A DNA stretch of 53,332 nt, from contig CBZS010000135.1 in the NCBI GenBank assembly GCA_000613065.1, positions 1 to 53,332 on the forward strand, written 5' to 3'. Position 1 is the stretch's first letter. Each line of letters opens with the position of its first letter. Shown piece by piece: positions 15,715-24,260 of the stretch. The translations under genes and the position numbers were made by a program. This stretch comes from Richelia intracellularis. GTDB lineage: Bacteria > Cyanobacteriota > Cyanobacteriia > Cyanobacteriales > Nostocaceae. The notes beneath the pieces were generated by a model. The model was not told the DNA's origin. It searched no databases and saw only the letters and a program-made list of their open reading frames with translations.

Positions 15715-18378
15715 TCAAAATATAGGACTAGCATTAGAAGCCCTAGCATGCAGTACATCCGTTGCTTGTTGGGCAGAAAGAGGACGGTAGAATAAATAAC
15801 CTTGAACACTTTCACAATTAATTGACCTTAGGAACTCTAACTCCTCCTGTTTTTCCACACCTTCAGCAGTTATTTTTAACCCCAAACTTTGTCCCAAAGT
15901 TGCGATCGCTTTAATAATATGAGACATTTTGGCATCATTAGTTAACTCCTTAATAAAGGAGCGATCTATTTTCAGATTATGCAAGGGTAGTAGTTGTAAA
16001 CGAGATAGGGAAGAATAAGCAGTACCAAAATCATCAATGGACAAATGGACACCCATATTTTCCAGTTCTCGCAAGATCTTTTGGGTAAAACCTATATCAT
16101 CAATAGCTGTGCTTTCCGTAATTTCTAATTCTAAGTATTGTGGTTCTAAACCTGTTTCTGCCAAGATATTACCCACCATTTCCAGCAACTCTGGTTGGCG
16201 AAACTGTTTGGGAGCTAAGTTAACAGCCATCGTTAAAGTAGGAAGTCCTGCTTCTTGCCAAGCTTTATTTTGTTCGCAAGCTGTGCGTAAAACCCACTCT
16301 CCAATAGGTACAATCCAGCCGTTCTCTTCGGCAATGGGGATAAAAGTACTAGGATATATTAGTCCCATATCCGGGTGTTGCCAACGCAATAGTGCTTCCA
16401 TTCCCGTCACTGCACTGGTGGCAATATCAACCTTAGGCTGGTAATAAACCACTAATTCATTCCGCTCTAAGGCATAACGTAAACTTTTTTCTAAACTGAG
16501 CAATTCGGGGTTTTTACAACCCAAGGAAGTGGTATAAAACTGGTAATTGTTTCTTCCTTGCTCTTTAGCATAATATAGGGCAGCATCTGCATGTTTAATC
16601 AGACTTTCATCATCGGGACTGTACTCATCTAATAAAGCAATACCTACACTGCCACTAATAAATAGTTCATTCCCTTCAATATGGAATACCTTATCCAGGG
16701 ATTCTAATATTCTTGCTGCTAACTGAGTCACCTCATCTAGGGATTTAACTCGAGGTAAGAGTATGGTAAATTCATCTCCACCCCAACGAGCCACTACATC
16801 TCCTGCCCTTAGGCATTCTCGTAAGCGATAAGCAACATCTTGTAATAATTTATCTCCCAAGCTGTGCCCTAAAGTGTCATTAATCATTTTGAATTTATCT
16901 AAATCCAAAAACATGACAGCTAAACTTTCCTGATTCCGGGATGCATTCGGTAGAGCATAGGCTAATTGTTGATTGAATAATGAGCGATTGGGTAAGCCAG
17001 TCAGCATATCATGAAGGGCTTGGTGGCGAATAATATCCTCTACCTGTTGGCGCTGCCAAACATTACTAATGTTAGCAGCCATGGTAATTAGAGTGGATTC
17101 CTCTTGCTCATTCCATTGTCGCGGCTTCACGCAATCTGCCAAACCCAAGTAACCCCAGAACTGATTTTCTAATCGTAATGGTACTAATATCAAAGACTGA
17201 ATATCATCTTTAAGTAAAAACTCTTGTTCTCCAGGGGGAAAGTCTGCGATCGCACCCCTAATAATATTACCTTCTGATAATACATTATACCAACGATTTA
17301 GTCCTGAATTTTCGTAAGCCTGATTATACCAGTGGGTACGGGTGATTTTTGTCTCAGATGTATCCCGACTCCACTCATATTTCAAACTTACAGCCATATC
17401 CCCTGAAACAGAATGGGGGTGATTCTCAAATAAATATACTCTGTCTACATTTGCTGCTTCTCCCAAAATACCCAAAGTCTGGAGCAGAGCTTTATCATAA
17501 TTCATCTCTGCTAACAAATAATTAGCACCATCAGCAACAGCTTTAAGCAAGCGAACGCGTTGTAGAAGTTCACTTTCAGCTCTCTTTCTTTCAGTAATAT
17601 CACTAATCAGAAAAGTTCTAATTAAGTCACTTTCAGGAATGTAATGAACAGACTGTTCGAAAAAATATTGCCCTACTTGGACTTCCCGAATGAAGGAACT
17701 CGCTTTGTCGTCTGTCACTGAAATAGAGAGAGCTGCTAGTATGGGATGTTGCTGCCCCTCCTTGCGTAAATTGGGAAATTTTAAATTAGCAGCTGGATTC
17801 ATATAAGTAACTGTTCCTGCCAGGCTCATTTCAATAATAGGGTTGGGAATCAGTTCCGGAAAAGAAGCTAAACGAGCTAAAGCAATATCACTTGAACCTT
17901 GGGAGTTCTGAGCACCAAGGGAGATTAAAGTATCAAATGGGTTAATTGAGTTAGCTTGTTCTAATAATAATTCCGATACATCATCAACTGTAAAATCCTC
18001 AGTAATGTTTTCTCCTGATACATCACAAATTGCATAGTATATTGCTTTAGCTTGGTTGCAACCAAATTCGATAATGTCTCCATGCTTGAGATCGTGGGAG
18101 ACGCATTTTCTACCATTAACTAGTAGACCATTTGTACTGGGTTTGCCATGAAAATTGCCATCCACTACCCGAAAACCATATTGTTCAGTATCTGGGACTG
18201 TTACCCGTAGTAAAATAGCGTGTTGACGAGAAACAGAGCGGGCACGCAAATTAATAGAGTTTCTGGAATCCCTCCCCAGGGAATATGTTGTTTCTTGAAG
18301 AGTTATAACCCTTTGCCCTTGAATATCTTTGACTACTAAAATGTGACTAATTTTTTCCTTGTCATTATCTTCTGTCAT
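15715..18378 (-). CDS. FHA-PAS-GAF-GGDEF-EAL cyclic-di-GMP signalling protein
   Basis: Protein of 887 aa. Domains in order: FHA (about 10-115; YSLGRDSRNSI, SVSRQHAIL, GKPSTNGLLVNG), PAS (about 165-265), GAF (about 275-430), GGDEF (about 445-610; RWGGDEFTILL near 532, DLDKFKMINDT), EAL (about 625-870; MEALLRWQHP near 657, ELEITEST, IDDFGTAYSSLSRL, KIDRSFIKEL, ITAEGVE). Both active-site signatures look intact, so it may both make and degrade cyclic-di-GMP. The FHA domain binds phosphothreonine, which suggests input from a Ser/Thr kinase. No transmembrane segments, so it is cytosolic. It is monocistronic with its own upstream region. Confidence 0.92.
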   Translation of the reverse strand: MTEDNDKEKISHILVVKDIQGQRVITLQETTYSLGRDSRNSINLRARSVSRQHAILLRVTVPDTEQYGFRVVDGNFHGKPSTNGLLVNGRKCVSHDLKHGDIIEFGCNQAKAIYYAICDVSGENITEDFTVDDVSELLLEQANSINPFDTLISLGAQNSQGSSDIALARLASFPELIPNPIIEMSLAGTVTYMNPAANLKFPNLRKEGQQHPILAALSISVTDDKASSFIREVQVGQYFFEQSVHYIPESDLIRTFLISDITERKRAESELLQRVRLLKAVADGANYLLAEMNYDKALLQTLGILGEAANVDRVYLFENHPHSVSGDMAVSLKYEWSRDTSETKITRTHWYNQAYENSGLNRWYNVLSEGNIIRGAIADFPPGEQEFLLKDDIQSLILVPLRLENQFWGYLGLADCVKPRQWNEQEESTLITMAANISNVWQRQQVEDIIRHQALHDMLTGLPNRSLFNQQLAYALPNASRNQESLAVMFLDLDKFKMINDTLGHSLGDKLLQDVAYRLRECLRAGDVVARWGGDEFTILLPRVKSLDEVTQLAARILESLDKVFHIEGNELFISGSVGIALLDEYSPDDESLIKHADAALYYAKEQGRNNYQFYTTSLGCKNPELLSLEKSLRYALERNELVVYYQPKVDIATSAVTGMEALLRWQHPDMGLIYPSTFIPIAEENGWIVPIGEWVLRTACEQNKAWQEAGLPTLTMAVNLAPKQFRQPELLEMVGNILAETGLEPQYLELEITESTAIDDIGFTQKILRELENMGVHLSIDDFGTAYSSLSRLQLLPLHNLKIDRSFIKELTNDAKMSHIIKAIATLGQSLGLKITAEGVEKQEELEFLRSINCESVQGYLFYRPLSAQQATDVLHARASNASPIF

Positions 18379-18745
18379 GAAATGAACCTCTAAAAATATT
18401 ATTTATATTGAAACTTAAAAAAATAAATGTTAATCAATAATCATTTTGTATATGGGCCATCCTGTGTTTTTCCATTGAAAAACTTAATTTCCATGTCAAG
18501 ACAGGTCTATAGCAAATTAAAAAGATAAGCACTCACATAAAAGTCAAAGACTTGTACGATCTATTGCTTTTTGTGCCGCTAATTTTTCTATGTTCCTAAG
18601 TAAAATATAAATAGAACAAATAAGTTATTAAAGTTTTTTTGTTATTTTGTGTTGCTAAATACCTAGAATAAAATCAAATCAGAGTTATAACACATCGTAT
18701 ATTTGCGGATTTTTGATGTTATTTTCTTGAACTTAAATAATAAAT
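18379..18745. other. Upstream gap of the GGDEF/EAL gene
   Basis: AT-rich 367 bp between the divergent GGDEF/EAL start and the IS5-like element. It presumably holds the GGDEF/EAL promoter; no gene or clear motif was recognised. Confidence 0.4.
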
Positions 18746-19945
18746 AGTTGGGCAGCTCGAAAAATTGAGCAAGTAGCTCGCGAGATGAGAGTATAGGGAG
18801 GGAGAGCAGAAGCTGGGGTTGAATCGCCATGGAACAAAAAAAAGTCGGGGAACTTGAACAGCGATACCACAAGTTAGAAAGCAAGAAGACCCTGTTGATG
18901 AAGTTAGACGAGACGGTGCCGTGGTCATAATTTCGTCCGATTTTAGAACAAGTCCATGACAAGCCCAGAAAAAATAATGCTGGGCGAAAGCCCATAGATG
19001 CAATAGTCATGTTCAAAATGCTTGTGCTGCAACAACTGTACAACATAACATCAGTGATGAAGAACTGGAGTACAAGGTCAATGACCGACTATCGTTCATG
19101 ATATTTTTGGGCTTGGGACTAGCAGAACCAGTACCAGATGCAACTACAGTTTGGTTATTTCGGCAGCAGTTGAAGCAGCAGGGTCTTATTGAAGAACTGT
19201 TTGAGCAATTTGATCGCGAGCTGATAGACCAAGGCTACCAAGCTAAGGGGGGTCAAATATTAGATGCCACACTGATTCCAGTTACCAAGCAGCATAATAC
19301 TAAGGAAGAGAAGTAAAAACTTGCCCAAGAAGAAATTCCCGAAAGTTGGCAGCAAAAGCCTCATCCCTTGTCCCAGAAGGATACCGATGCTCCCTGGACA
19401 AAAAAGAATGGTCAGAGTTACTTTGGTTATAAAAACGACATCAGTATCGATGTAGAGTACGGTTTTATTCGTTGCTATCAAGTAACGGATGCCTCAGTGC
19501 ATGATTCCCAAGTGTTAGGGGCACTGTTGGATGAGCAAAACCAGAGGGAAGAGGTTTGGGCAGATAGTGCCTATGGTAGTGAATCTATTGAATGGATTCT
19601 ACAGATTTTACAATTCCTCAGTCACATTCATGAACGAGCCTACCCCAATCATCCATTGACTGCAAAACACAAAGAAGATAATCGAGAGCGTTCTCAAGTC
19701 AGAGCTAAGGTCGAACAGGTTTTTGGTCACTGGGTTAATGAAATGGGAGGCAAGTTAATGGGTTCCATTGGTAAGGAGTCAGTCAAGGCGACTATTGGAG
19801 TGAAGAATTTAGTCTACAACTTCAAACGTTATGGATTTTGGGAGAATAAAAATCCTAAAGCTGTGGGATAATTGCGTCTAAATTGGCTCTCTTGAGCGAG
19901 ATTTCAACTAGAAATAGTTCCGGTTGAGCTATTTTTTGCCCAACT
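18746..19945 (+). mobile_element. IS5-like insertion sequence (about 1.2 kb)
   Basis: The ends AGTTGGGCA (18746 on) and TTGCCCAACT (ending at 19945) are inverted, with partial further pairing (AAAATTGAGC versus AATAGCTCAA). No convincing target duplication remains. It encloses the dead transposase at 18830-19871. Confidence 0.7.
18830..19871 (+). pseudogene. IS5-family transposase with two stops and a frameshift
   Basis: Reads MEQKKVGELEQRYHKLESK... MKLDETVPWS then TAA (18927-18929), FRPILEQVHDKPRKNNAGR, QLYNI, a frameshift near 19048, FMIFLGLGLAEPVPDATTVW, GGQILDATLIPVTKQHN (first catalytic Asp), TAA at 19314-19316, then YFGYKNDISIDVEYGFI, VHDSQVLGALLDE, EVWADSAYGSES (second Asp) and RAKVEQVFGHW (Glu) to 19871. 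The catalytic DDE residues survive but the frame does not, so no product is expected. Confidence 0.85.
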
Positions 19946-20527
19946 TCACTTTCTTGTAGTTCTTCGAACCCCCTCAGATTACCTAAGACTTGATTAATCG
20001 AGGTGCTCTATTCTTTCAGATTATCTTTACGAATAAACACTAAAAGTATTATTTGCTACTGATACCCTAGGGTTAATTATAACTTTATATTTGTCATGGT
20101 AACGGATTGAATACGTTGCGAAACATTACTGAGAAAACTAGATATCCTTAGCTGAGATAAATTTTTTTATTTGTTGAGAAAGCTACATTTTTTTACCAAC
20201 ACATAAAAAAGATTATATTAAGCTCGGAAAATAGCACTATTCTTGGTAGTAATTCTGGTGATTAACAAATAATCCCTATTTCACATTTTGCAGAAATAGG
20301 GATTATAACTATTAGGCTTATACTGGCTTGAATAATATTATTATCAGAAACACTGAGGTTTTTGATTGAACTAGCTCAATGTAGCATCACAAAAATTATA
20401 AAAGAGTATTTTGAGTTATGCTGGGGCTATCTATTATATATATCGATATAAAACTATAGTTATATATAATCATAGACCAAGAGCATATTTAAGACCAGTA
20501 ATTTTTGGTTTAGTATATTTTCGTGGA
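19946..20527. other. Gap between the IS5-like element and comB
   Basis: AT-rich 582 bp with no gene recognised. Its one clear structure is the hairpin at 20269-20306. Confidence 0.5.
20269..20306. repeat. Perfect 14-bp inverted repeat, 10-nt loop
   Basis: The arms 20269-20282 (ATAATCCCTATTTC) and 20293-20306 (GAAATAGGGATTAT) are exact complements. It lies over 200 bp from either neighbouring gene, so it is not an obvious terminator. Confidence 0.75.
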
Positions 20528-21265
20528 TTAATTGTAGCTTTTTAAAACTCCAGGGTCTTGTTGTATAGGTAAAATCTCTAAAATATCAGTCTGGGCACAA
20601 TATTTAATATCTTCATTGCCAGCTAAATTGAGCAGGCGTTTGCCATGACTGGCATGATGAAATAATTCAACTAAATTATCTTGCCATTGAGTATATAGAG
20701 CGATTGAACTAATTACTTCGTCATTTCCAGCAATATCATTAGCAGATAAATTGCTTTGTTGCACAATACTATCAGCGATCGCGCCGGCGCAAGCAGTATC
20801 TTCTAAGGAGAAGCTACCCTCCCAGCCAGAAGCAACAATCCATACATTTTCTGGTCGATGTTCCAATAAATATTTCACCACTGTATTGCGGTTGACAAAA
20901 GCTGCAGTGATAAGAGTTTCAGCCTGTTGTACCCGTTGTAACGCACGAGTACCATTGGTAGTACTAATAAACAACCGTCTACCTTGAACTTTTTCTGGAA
21001 CGCAATCGAGGGGAGAATTACCGAGATCAAAGCCTGGAACCTTTGCTCCACCACGTTCACCAGCCCTAAGGCGTTTTTCCATCGCCCAAGATTCACTAGT
21101 TTTGATCAGCAAGTCTAAATCACTAAAAACTTGTACAGCTTCCCCTCCAGAGGCTAACACTGTAGCCATAGTAGTGGTTGCTCGTAGTACATCAACTACG
21201 ACCGCACATTCAGGAAGGTGTTCTGTGGGAGTTAATTCTGGAGTATGATAAACGAATAGCTTCAC
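20528..21265 (-). CDS. comB: 2-phosphosulfolactate phosphatase family protein (ComB)
   Basis: ComB-family phosphatase of 245 aa, cytosolic and Mg-dependent, that dephosphorylates 2-phospho-3-sulfolactate in coenzyme M-type sulfonate pathways. Family hallmarks are [20 protein letters not shown] (about 23-42), [19 protein letters not shown] (about 87-105), [11 protein letters not shown] (about 119) and [21 protein letters not shown]. Cyanobacteria widely carry this gene although they are not known to make coenzyme M, so the true substrate here is open. Full length with a clean start ([13 protein letters not shown]). It stands alone, between an IS remnant and the blaI-like gene. Confidence 0.88.
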   Translation of the reverse strand: MKLFVYHTPELTPTEHLPECAVVVDVLRATTTMATVLASGGEAVQVFSDLDLLIKTSESWAMEKRLRAGERGGAKVPGFDLGNSPLDCVPEKVQGRRLFISTTNGTRALQRVQQAETLITAAFVNRNTVVKYLLEHRPENVWIVASGWEGSFSLEDTACAGAIADSIVQQSNLSANDIAGNDEVISSIALYTQWQDNLVELFHHASHGKRLLNLAGNEDIKYCAQTDILEILPIQQDPGVLKSYN

Positions 21266-21458
21266 TTGCTAGTTAAACCCAATCTAAATAGTACTGACGA
21301 GATCACATTCTACATACTTGATGTCAAGTGAAGGAAGAAGGAAGAGCAGCCGAGTGGAGGAACAGAGGGAGAAAACTTTTATTGGGACTGTCTTCAATGA
21401 ATGTTAGAGATAAAGGTTCCGGCATGAATTAGGTTTACTATTGATCTAATTAATTTTC

Positions 21459-21549
21459 GGCGTTGCTGAATCAGGGGATAATTTCACTAAATTTTCAACG
21501 ATTTCTCAATGGTTTCAAACCCTAATTCATCCCGCACTTATGCAACGCC
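21459..21549 (+). mobile_element. MITE copy 2 (91 bp, 8-bp TSD) in the blaI leader
   Basis: Begins GGCGTTGCTGAATCAGGGG and ends CACTTATGCAACGCC. It is flanked by TAATTTTC on both sides (21451-21458 and 21550-21557). It ends 44 bp before the likely ATG of the blaI-like gene. An in-frame ATG at 21540 lies within the MITE and is not the native start. Confidence 0.92.
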
Positions 21550-21593
21550 TAATTTTCTTCTGTTGTGATTGTTCTCCTCATTTATTTTTCAAC

Positions 21594-22016
21594 ATGGCAC
21601 CTTTACCAAACTATCGTCCTAAACAATTATCAGTTGGTCCTCTAGAAGCGGAAATATTACACATAATTTGGGAATTGGGGGAAGTGAGTGTTAAAGATGT
21701 ACATGATCGCATTCTTGCAGATCCCAGTCGTGAGCTAGCGTATACCTCCGTCACCACTGTATTACGCCGATTGACAGAAAAAGGCTGGCTCGTTTGTAAT
21801 AAAAATGGGCGAGCATTTTATTGGCGACCGTTAGTAACAAAACGCCAAGCAGATATGATCAAGGCACATGAACAGTTACAACAATTTTTAGCGGTAGGTA
21901 ATCCTGATGTCATTGCCGCTTTTGCTGATAGTCTAGATGAAGCAGCGAGCGAACAAATCCAAGCCATCGCTCAACGGATTCAAGCCGCTAGACAAGCAAG
22001 GGAGGAAGGAAAATAA
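21594..22016 (+). CDS. BlaI/MecI/CopY family transcriptional repressor
   Basis: Winged-helix repressor of 140 aa with the family pattern LSVGPLEAEILHIIWELGEVSVKDV, TSVTTVLRRLTEKGWL (recognition helix region about 55-70) and a C-terminal dimerisation helix. I use ATG 21594 (MAPLPNYRPKQLSVG). The upstream ATG at 21540 adds 18 residues that come partly from the MITE and do not match the family. BlaI-type repressors bind palindromic operators and are inactivated by proteolysis through a BlaR1-type partner. That partner is encoded next, overlapping by one base (TAATG). The regulated targets are unknown; in this genus-level group it need not concern beta-lactams. Confidence 0.9.
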   Translation: MAPLPNYRPKQLSVGPLEAEILHIIWELGEVSVKDVHDRILADPSRELAYTSVTTVLRRLTEKGWLVCNKNGRAFYWRPLVTKRQADMIKAHEQLQQFLAVGNPDVIAAFADSLDEAASEQIQAIAQRIQAARQAREEGK

Positions 22017-22855
22017 TGCACCTGGTAATGATTCTAGTTGCCGTTATTATAGCTTGCTGGATTAGAAATCAAGGTTACCAACCCCAAGGTAGCTGGATTA
22101 TCCGTTGGCAAAGATCACTATTTTTATTTCTTTTCCCTCCTTTGTTAATTCTCATGACAGCGGTCGCTTTAGTGTCCATGGGGCCTCAGGGTAGAATGGG
22201 CCAATGGCAGGTTAGCTGGTCTGGGTATGTATTCGCTTTAATTTGGTTACTACTATTTACTTGCGTTTTTATCCGCTTGGCTTGGCAAGGTTGGCAATCA
22301 CTCAATTCAACACGCAAATGCAGCCAAATTGCTTTAGATGGGAAACCTACCCGTCTGTTGCCTACATCAGCCATCTTTGCCGGTCAAATAGGCTTTTGGC
22401 ATCCGGAACTAGTAATTAGCCAAGGAATGATAAATGCCCTCTCTCCAGAGCATTTACAGACGGTTATTGCCCACGAACAAGGGCATTACCATTACCACGA
22501 TACATTTTGGTTTTTCTGGTTGGGTTGGATTCGCTGTTGTACCCGATGGTTACCCAATACAGAGTCTTTATGGCAAGAATTGCTAATCTTGCGGGAAATC
22601 AGAGCTGATGCCCATGCTGCTTTACAGGTAGACCCTTTACTATTGGCAGAGTCTTTGCTTTTGGTAGTTAGTGATACTTTTGATACTAGTAATATTGTTT
22701 GTGCAGCCTTGGGGAGTTCTGGTAGCGATCGCTTAGAGCAGCGTATTGATGCTTTACTCTCCCCTACAAGCTCCCAGTTCCGAATAGGCTGGGAATCCTG
22801 GCAAAAGTTTCTTTGGGTGCTTTTGCCATTGGCAACAGTGATATTTCATACATAG
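22016..22855 (+). CDS. BlaR1-like M56 family membrane metallopeptidase
   Basis: Protein of 279 aa with membrane segments near 1-15, 33-55 and 70-90 and a last one at about 262-278. The cytoplasmic-facing zinc motif HEQGH lies at 153-157 with the downstream ligand region EIRADAHAA (about 196). It lacks the extracellular penicillin-binding sensor of classical BlaR1, as is usual for short cyanobacterial M56 proteins. Translationally coupled to the BlaI-like repressor, which it presumably cleaves or controls. The C-terminus (LPLATVIFHT) ends just after a hydrophobic stretch. It may be shortened, but the family varies. Confidence 0.87.
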   Translation: MHLVMILVAVIIACWIRNQGYQPQGSWIIRWQRSLFLFLFPPLLILMTAVALVSMGPQGRMGQWQVSWSGYVFALIWLLLFTCVFIRLAWQGWQSLNSTRKCSQIALDGKPTRLLPTSAIFAGQIGFWHPELVISQGMINALSPEHLQTVIAHEQGHYHYHDTFWFFWLGWIRCCTRWLPNTESLWQELLILREIRADAHAALQVDPLLLAESLLLVVSDTFDTSNIVCAALGSSGSDRLEQRIDALLSPTSSQFRIGWESWQKFLWVLLPLATVIFHT

Positions 22856-23117
22856 TGAAATTGGCTCCATGAAGTCAGAGGGAAGAAGGAAGAATAGCCC
22901 AGCCTTAAAACACACGGTTAAACCGTGGAATTGAAGTATTACTACTGAACGAATTCGGACTCACAAACTTATCATTTTTGCGTCCCGTGTCTCAATAACA
23001 CTTATTTCCTCTTCCCCATTAGAATGCATCAACTTGAACAACAACTGTGACACGTTATTAGTTTTTAGGAACGAGATTTCCCTGCCATAAAATTTCTATA
23101 TGTTATGAAAATGACCA
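22856..23117. other. Short gap with a small palindrome
   Basis: No gene. The palindrome CACGGTTAAACCGTG at 22913-22927 resembles the hairpins of IS200/IS605 ends, but no transposase is nearby. Confidence 0.35.
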
Positions 23118-23306
23118 TCAAGCTTCAAAGATCGGTGCACATTCCACTTCTGGTGGTAGTGGGAATTCATTCACAACTTCAGCAATTACCCGAATCAGTT
23201 CAAAATTATTCACAACTTCATCAATATACTCATCCCGTACTTTTAGATCTAATAAGACTGCAGTTTCCTCTATATACGTCACAGTATCAAAAGTTTTCTT
23301 TCGCAT
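23118..23306 (-). CDS. AtzG-like (DUF4089) small protein, orphan
   Basis: Acidic protein of 62 aa: VTYIEETAVLLDLKV, VVNNFELIRVIAEVVNEFPLP, EVECAPIFEA. It matches the DUF4089/AtzG family. AtzG pairs with the amidase AtzE, as in the 1-carboxybiuret hydrolase complex, with a GatC-like role. Usually atzE follows within a few bases, but here there is no amidase on either side: the bases downstream, toward 22856, are non-coding. Start at ATG 23306; length is normal for the family. Function without its partner is doubtful unless an amidase is encoded elsewhere. Confidence 0.75.
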   Translation of the reverse strand: MRKKTFDTVTYIEETAVLLDLKVRDEYIDEVVNNFELIRVIAEVVNEFPLPPEVECAPIFEA

Positions 23307-23921
23307 ATGTTTAACTAAGTGTGATGAATTAAATATCCTTATGAAATTATAGTTTTTTCTAATTGAGATAATATTTGAACACTTCCCCTAATAAACGTAA
23401 GGCAATTACTAACAATCAATAATAATCTGCATATTAATCAGAACAAATTACATATTTTTATATTAGAGACAAGCAGATGTTATTAATGGGTATCTAAATT
23501 AAGTTTGAATATTGATGAGTTCCAAACAATCATATGGGTTTGTTTTTATAAAACTACATAACTAGGTTCCCTCGAGCTAAATATAACTGTTATGACATCG
23601 TCAAAAGCTTCAATCCCTGATTTTCATCTTTAGTTACCCATACTGCTATTACCTAATTGCCCATTTCTTATGTTGATGCTAACCCAAATGTGAACGCAAT
23701 ATATCAGGAGCCGCAAAGCATATTACTAGATAAGGTTTACACTATCTCTTCTTGCATCCAATGATCCCGTGTTTGAACAGCCAGATATCAAAACCCAGAT
23801 TTCTTGCTTGCTTTAGATCCCCGACACCAGTTATTCTTACTATACGTGTGAATACATAATTCAGACTAAATATACTTTATCAGAAACCACTACCCCTAAC
23901 CCTATATAAAAAGTTACTTTT
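23307..23921. other. Non-coding gap upstream of the mrp operon
   Basis: AT-rich 615 bp with no recognisable gene or repeat. It should contain the mrp promoter. The larger ND5-like MrpA half, sometimes found near mrpC, is not present. Confidence 0.45.
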
Positions 23922-24260
23922 GTGTTAGAAGCGTGCATATTCGCAACAGTATTGTGCGGTTTTTTTGGCATCATCATTAAAAAAAACCTGTTAATGAAAA
24001 TCATTTCCATGGATGTGATGAGTACGGGGGTTGTTGCCTATTACGTACTAATCGCCTCACGGGATGGCTTTTTTACACCCATTTTGGCTGACGTGACAAG
24101 CAACCGTGCTTATGCAGACCCAGTTCCCCAAGCAGTCATATTAACAGCTATTGTCATTGGCCTGTCAATTCAGGCGTTAATGTTGGTAGGTGTGATGAAA
24201 TTGGCGCGAGATAATCCAACCCTGGAAACCAACGAAATTGAGAAGAACAATACGCCATGA
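23922..24260 (+). CDS. mrpC: Mrp Na+/H+ antiporter subunit C
   Basis: Membrane protein of 112 aa with three helices, homologous to NuoK/ND4L. It carries the conserved MDVMSTGVVAYYVLI and DPVPQAVILTAIVIGLSIQALML blocks. It is part of the multisubunit cation/proton antiporter in the cytoplasmic membrane. The start is GTG 23922 (MLEACIFATVLCGFFGIIIKK), since no suitable ATG exists upstream of the first helix and the family begins at this point. Its TGA overlaps the mrpD ATG (ATGA). Confidence 0.88.
   Translation: MLEACIFATVLCGFFGIIIKKNLLMKIISMDVMSTGVVAYYVLIASRDGFFTPILADVTSNRAYADPVPQAVILTAIVIGLSIQALMLVGVMKLARDNPTLETNEIEKNNTP

Noticed and set aside
21540-21593. Extended N-terminus of the blaI-like protein from ATG 21540
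   Set aside because: This ATG and the first codons lie in MITE copy 2, and the residues do not match the family. ATG 21594 gives the expected start.
22913-22927. IS200/IS605 element end (CACGGTTAAACCGTG)
   Set aside because: Only a 15-bp palindrome; no TnpA or TnpB remnant nearby.
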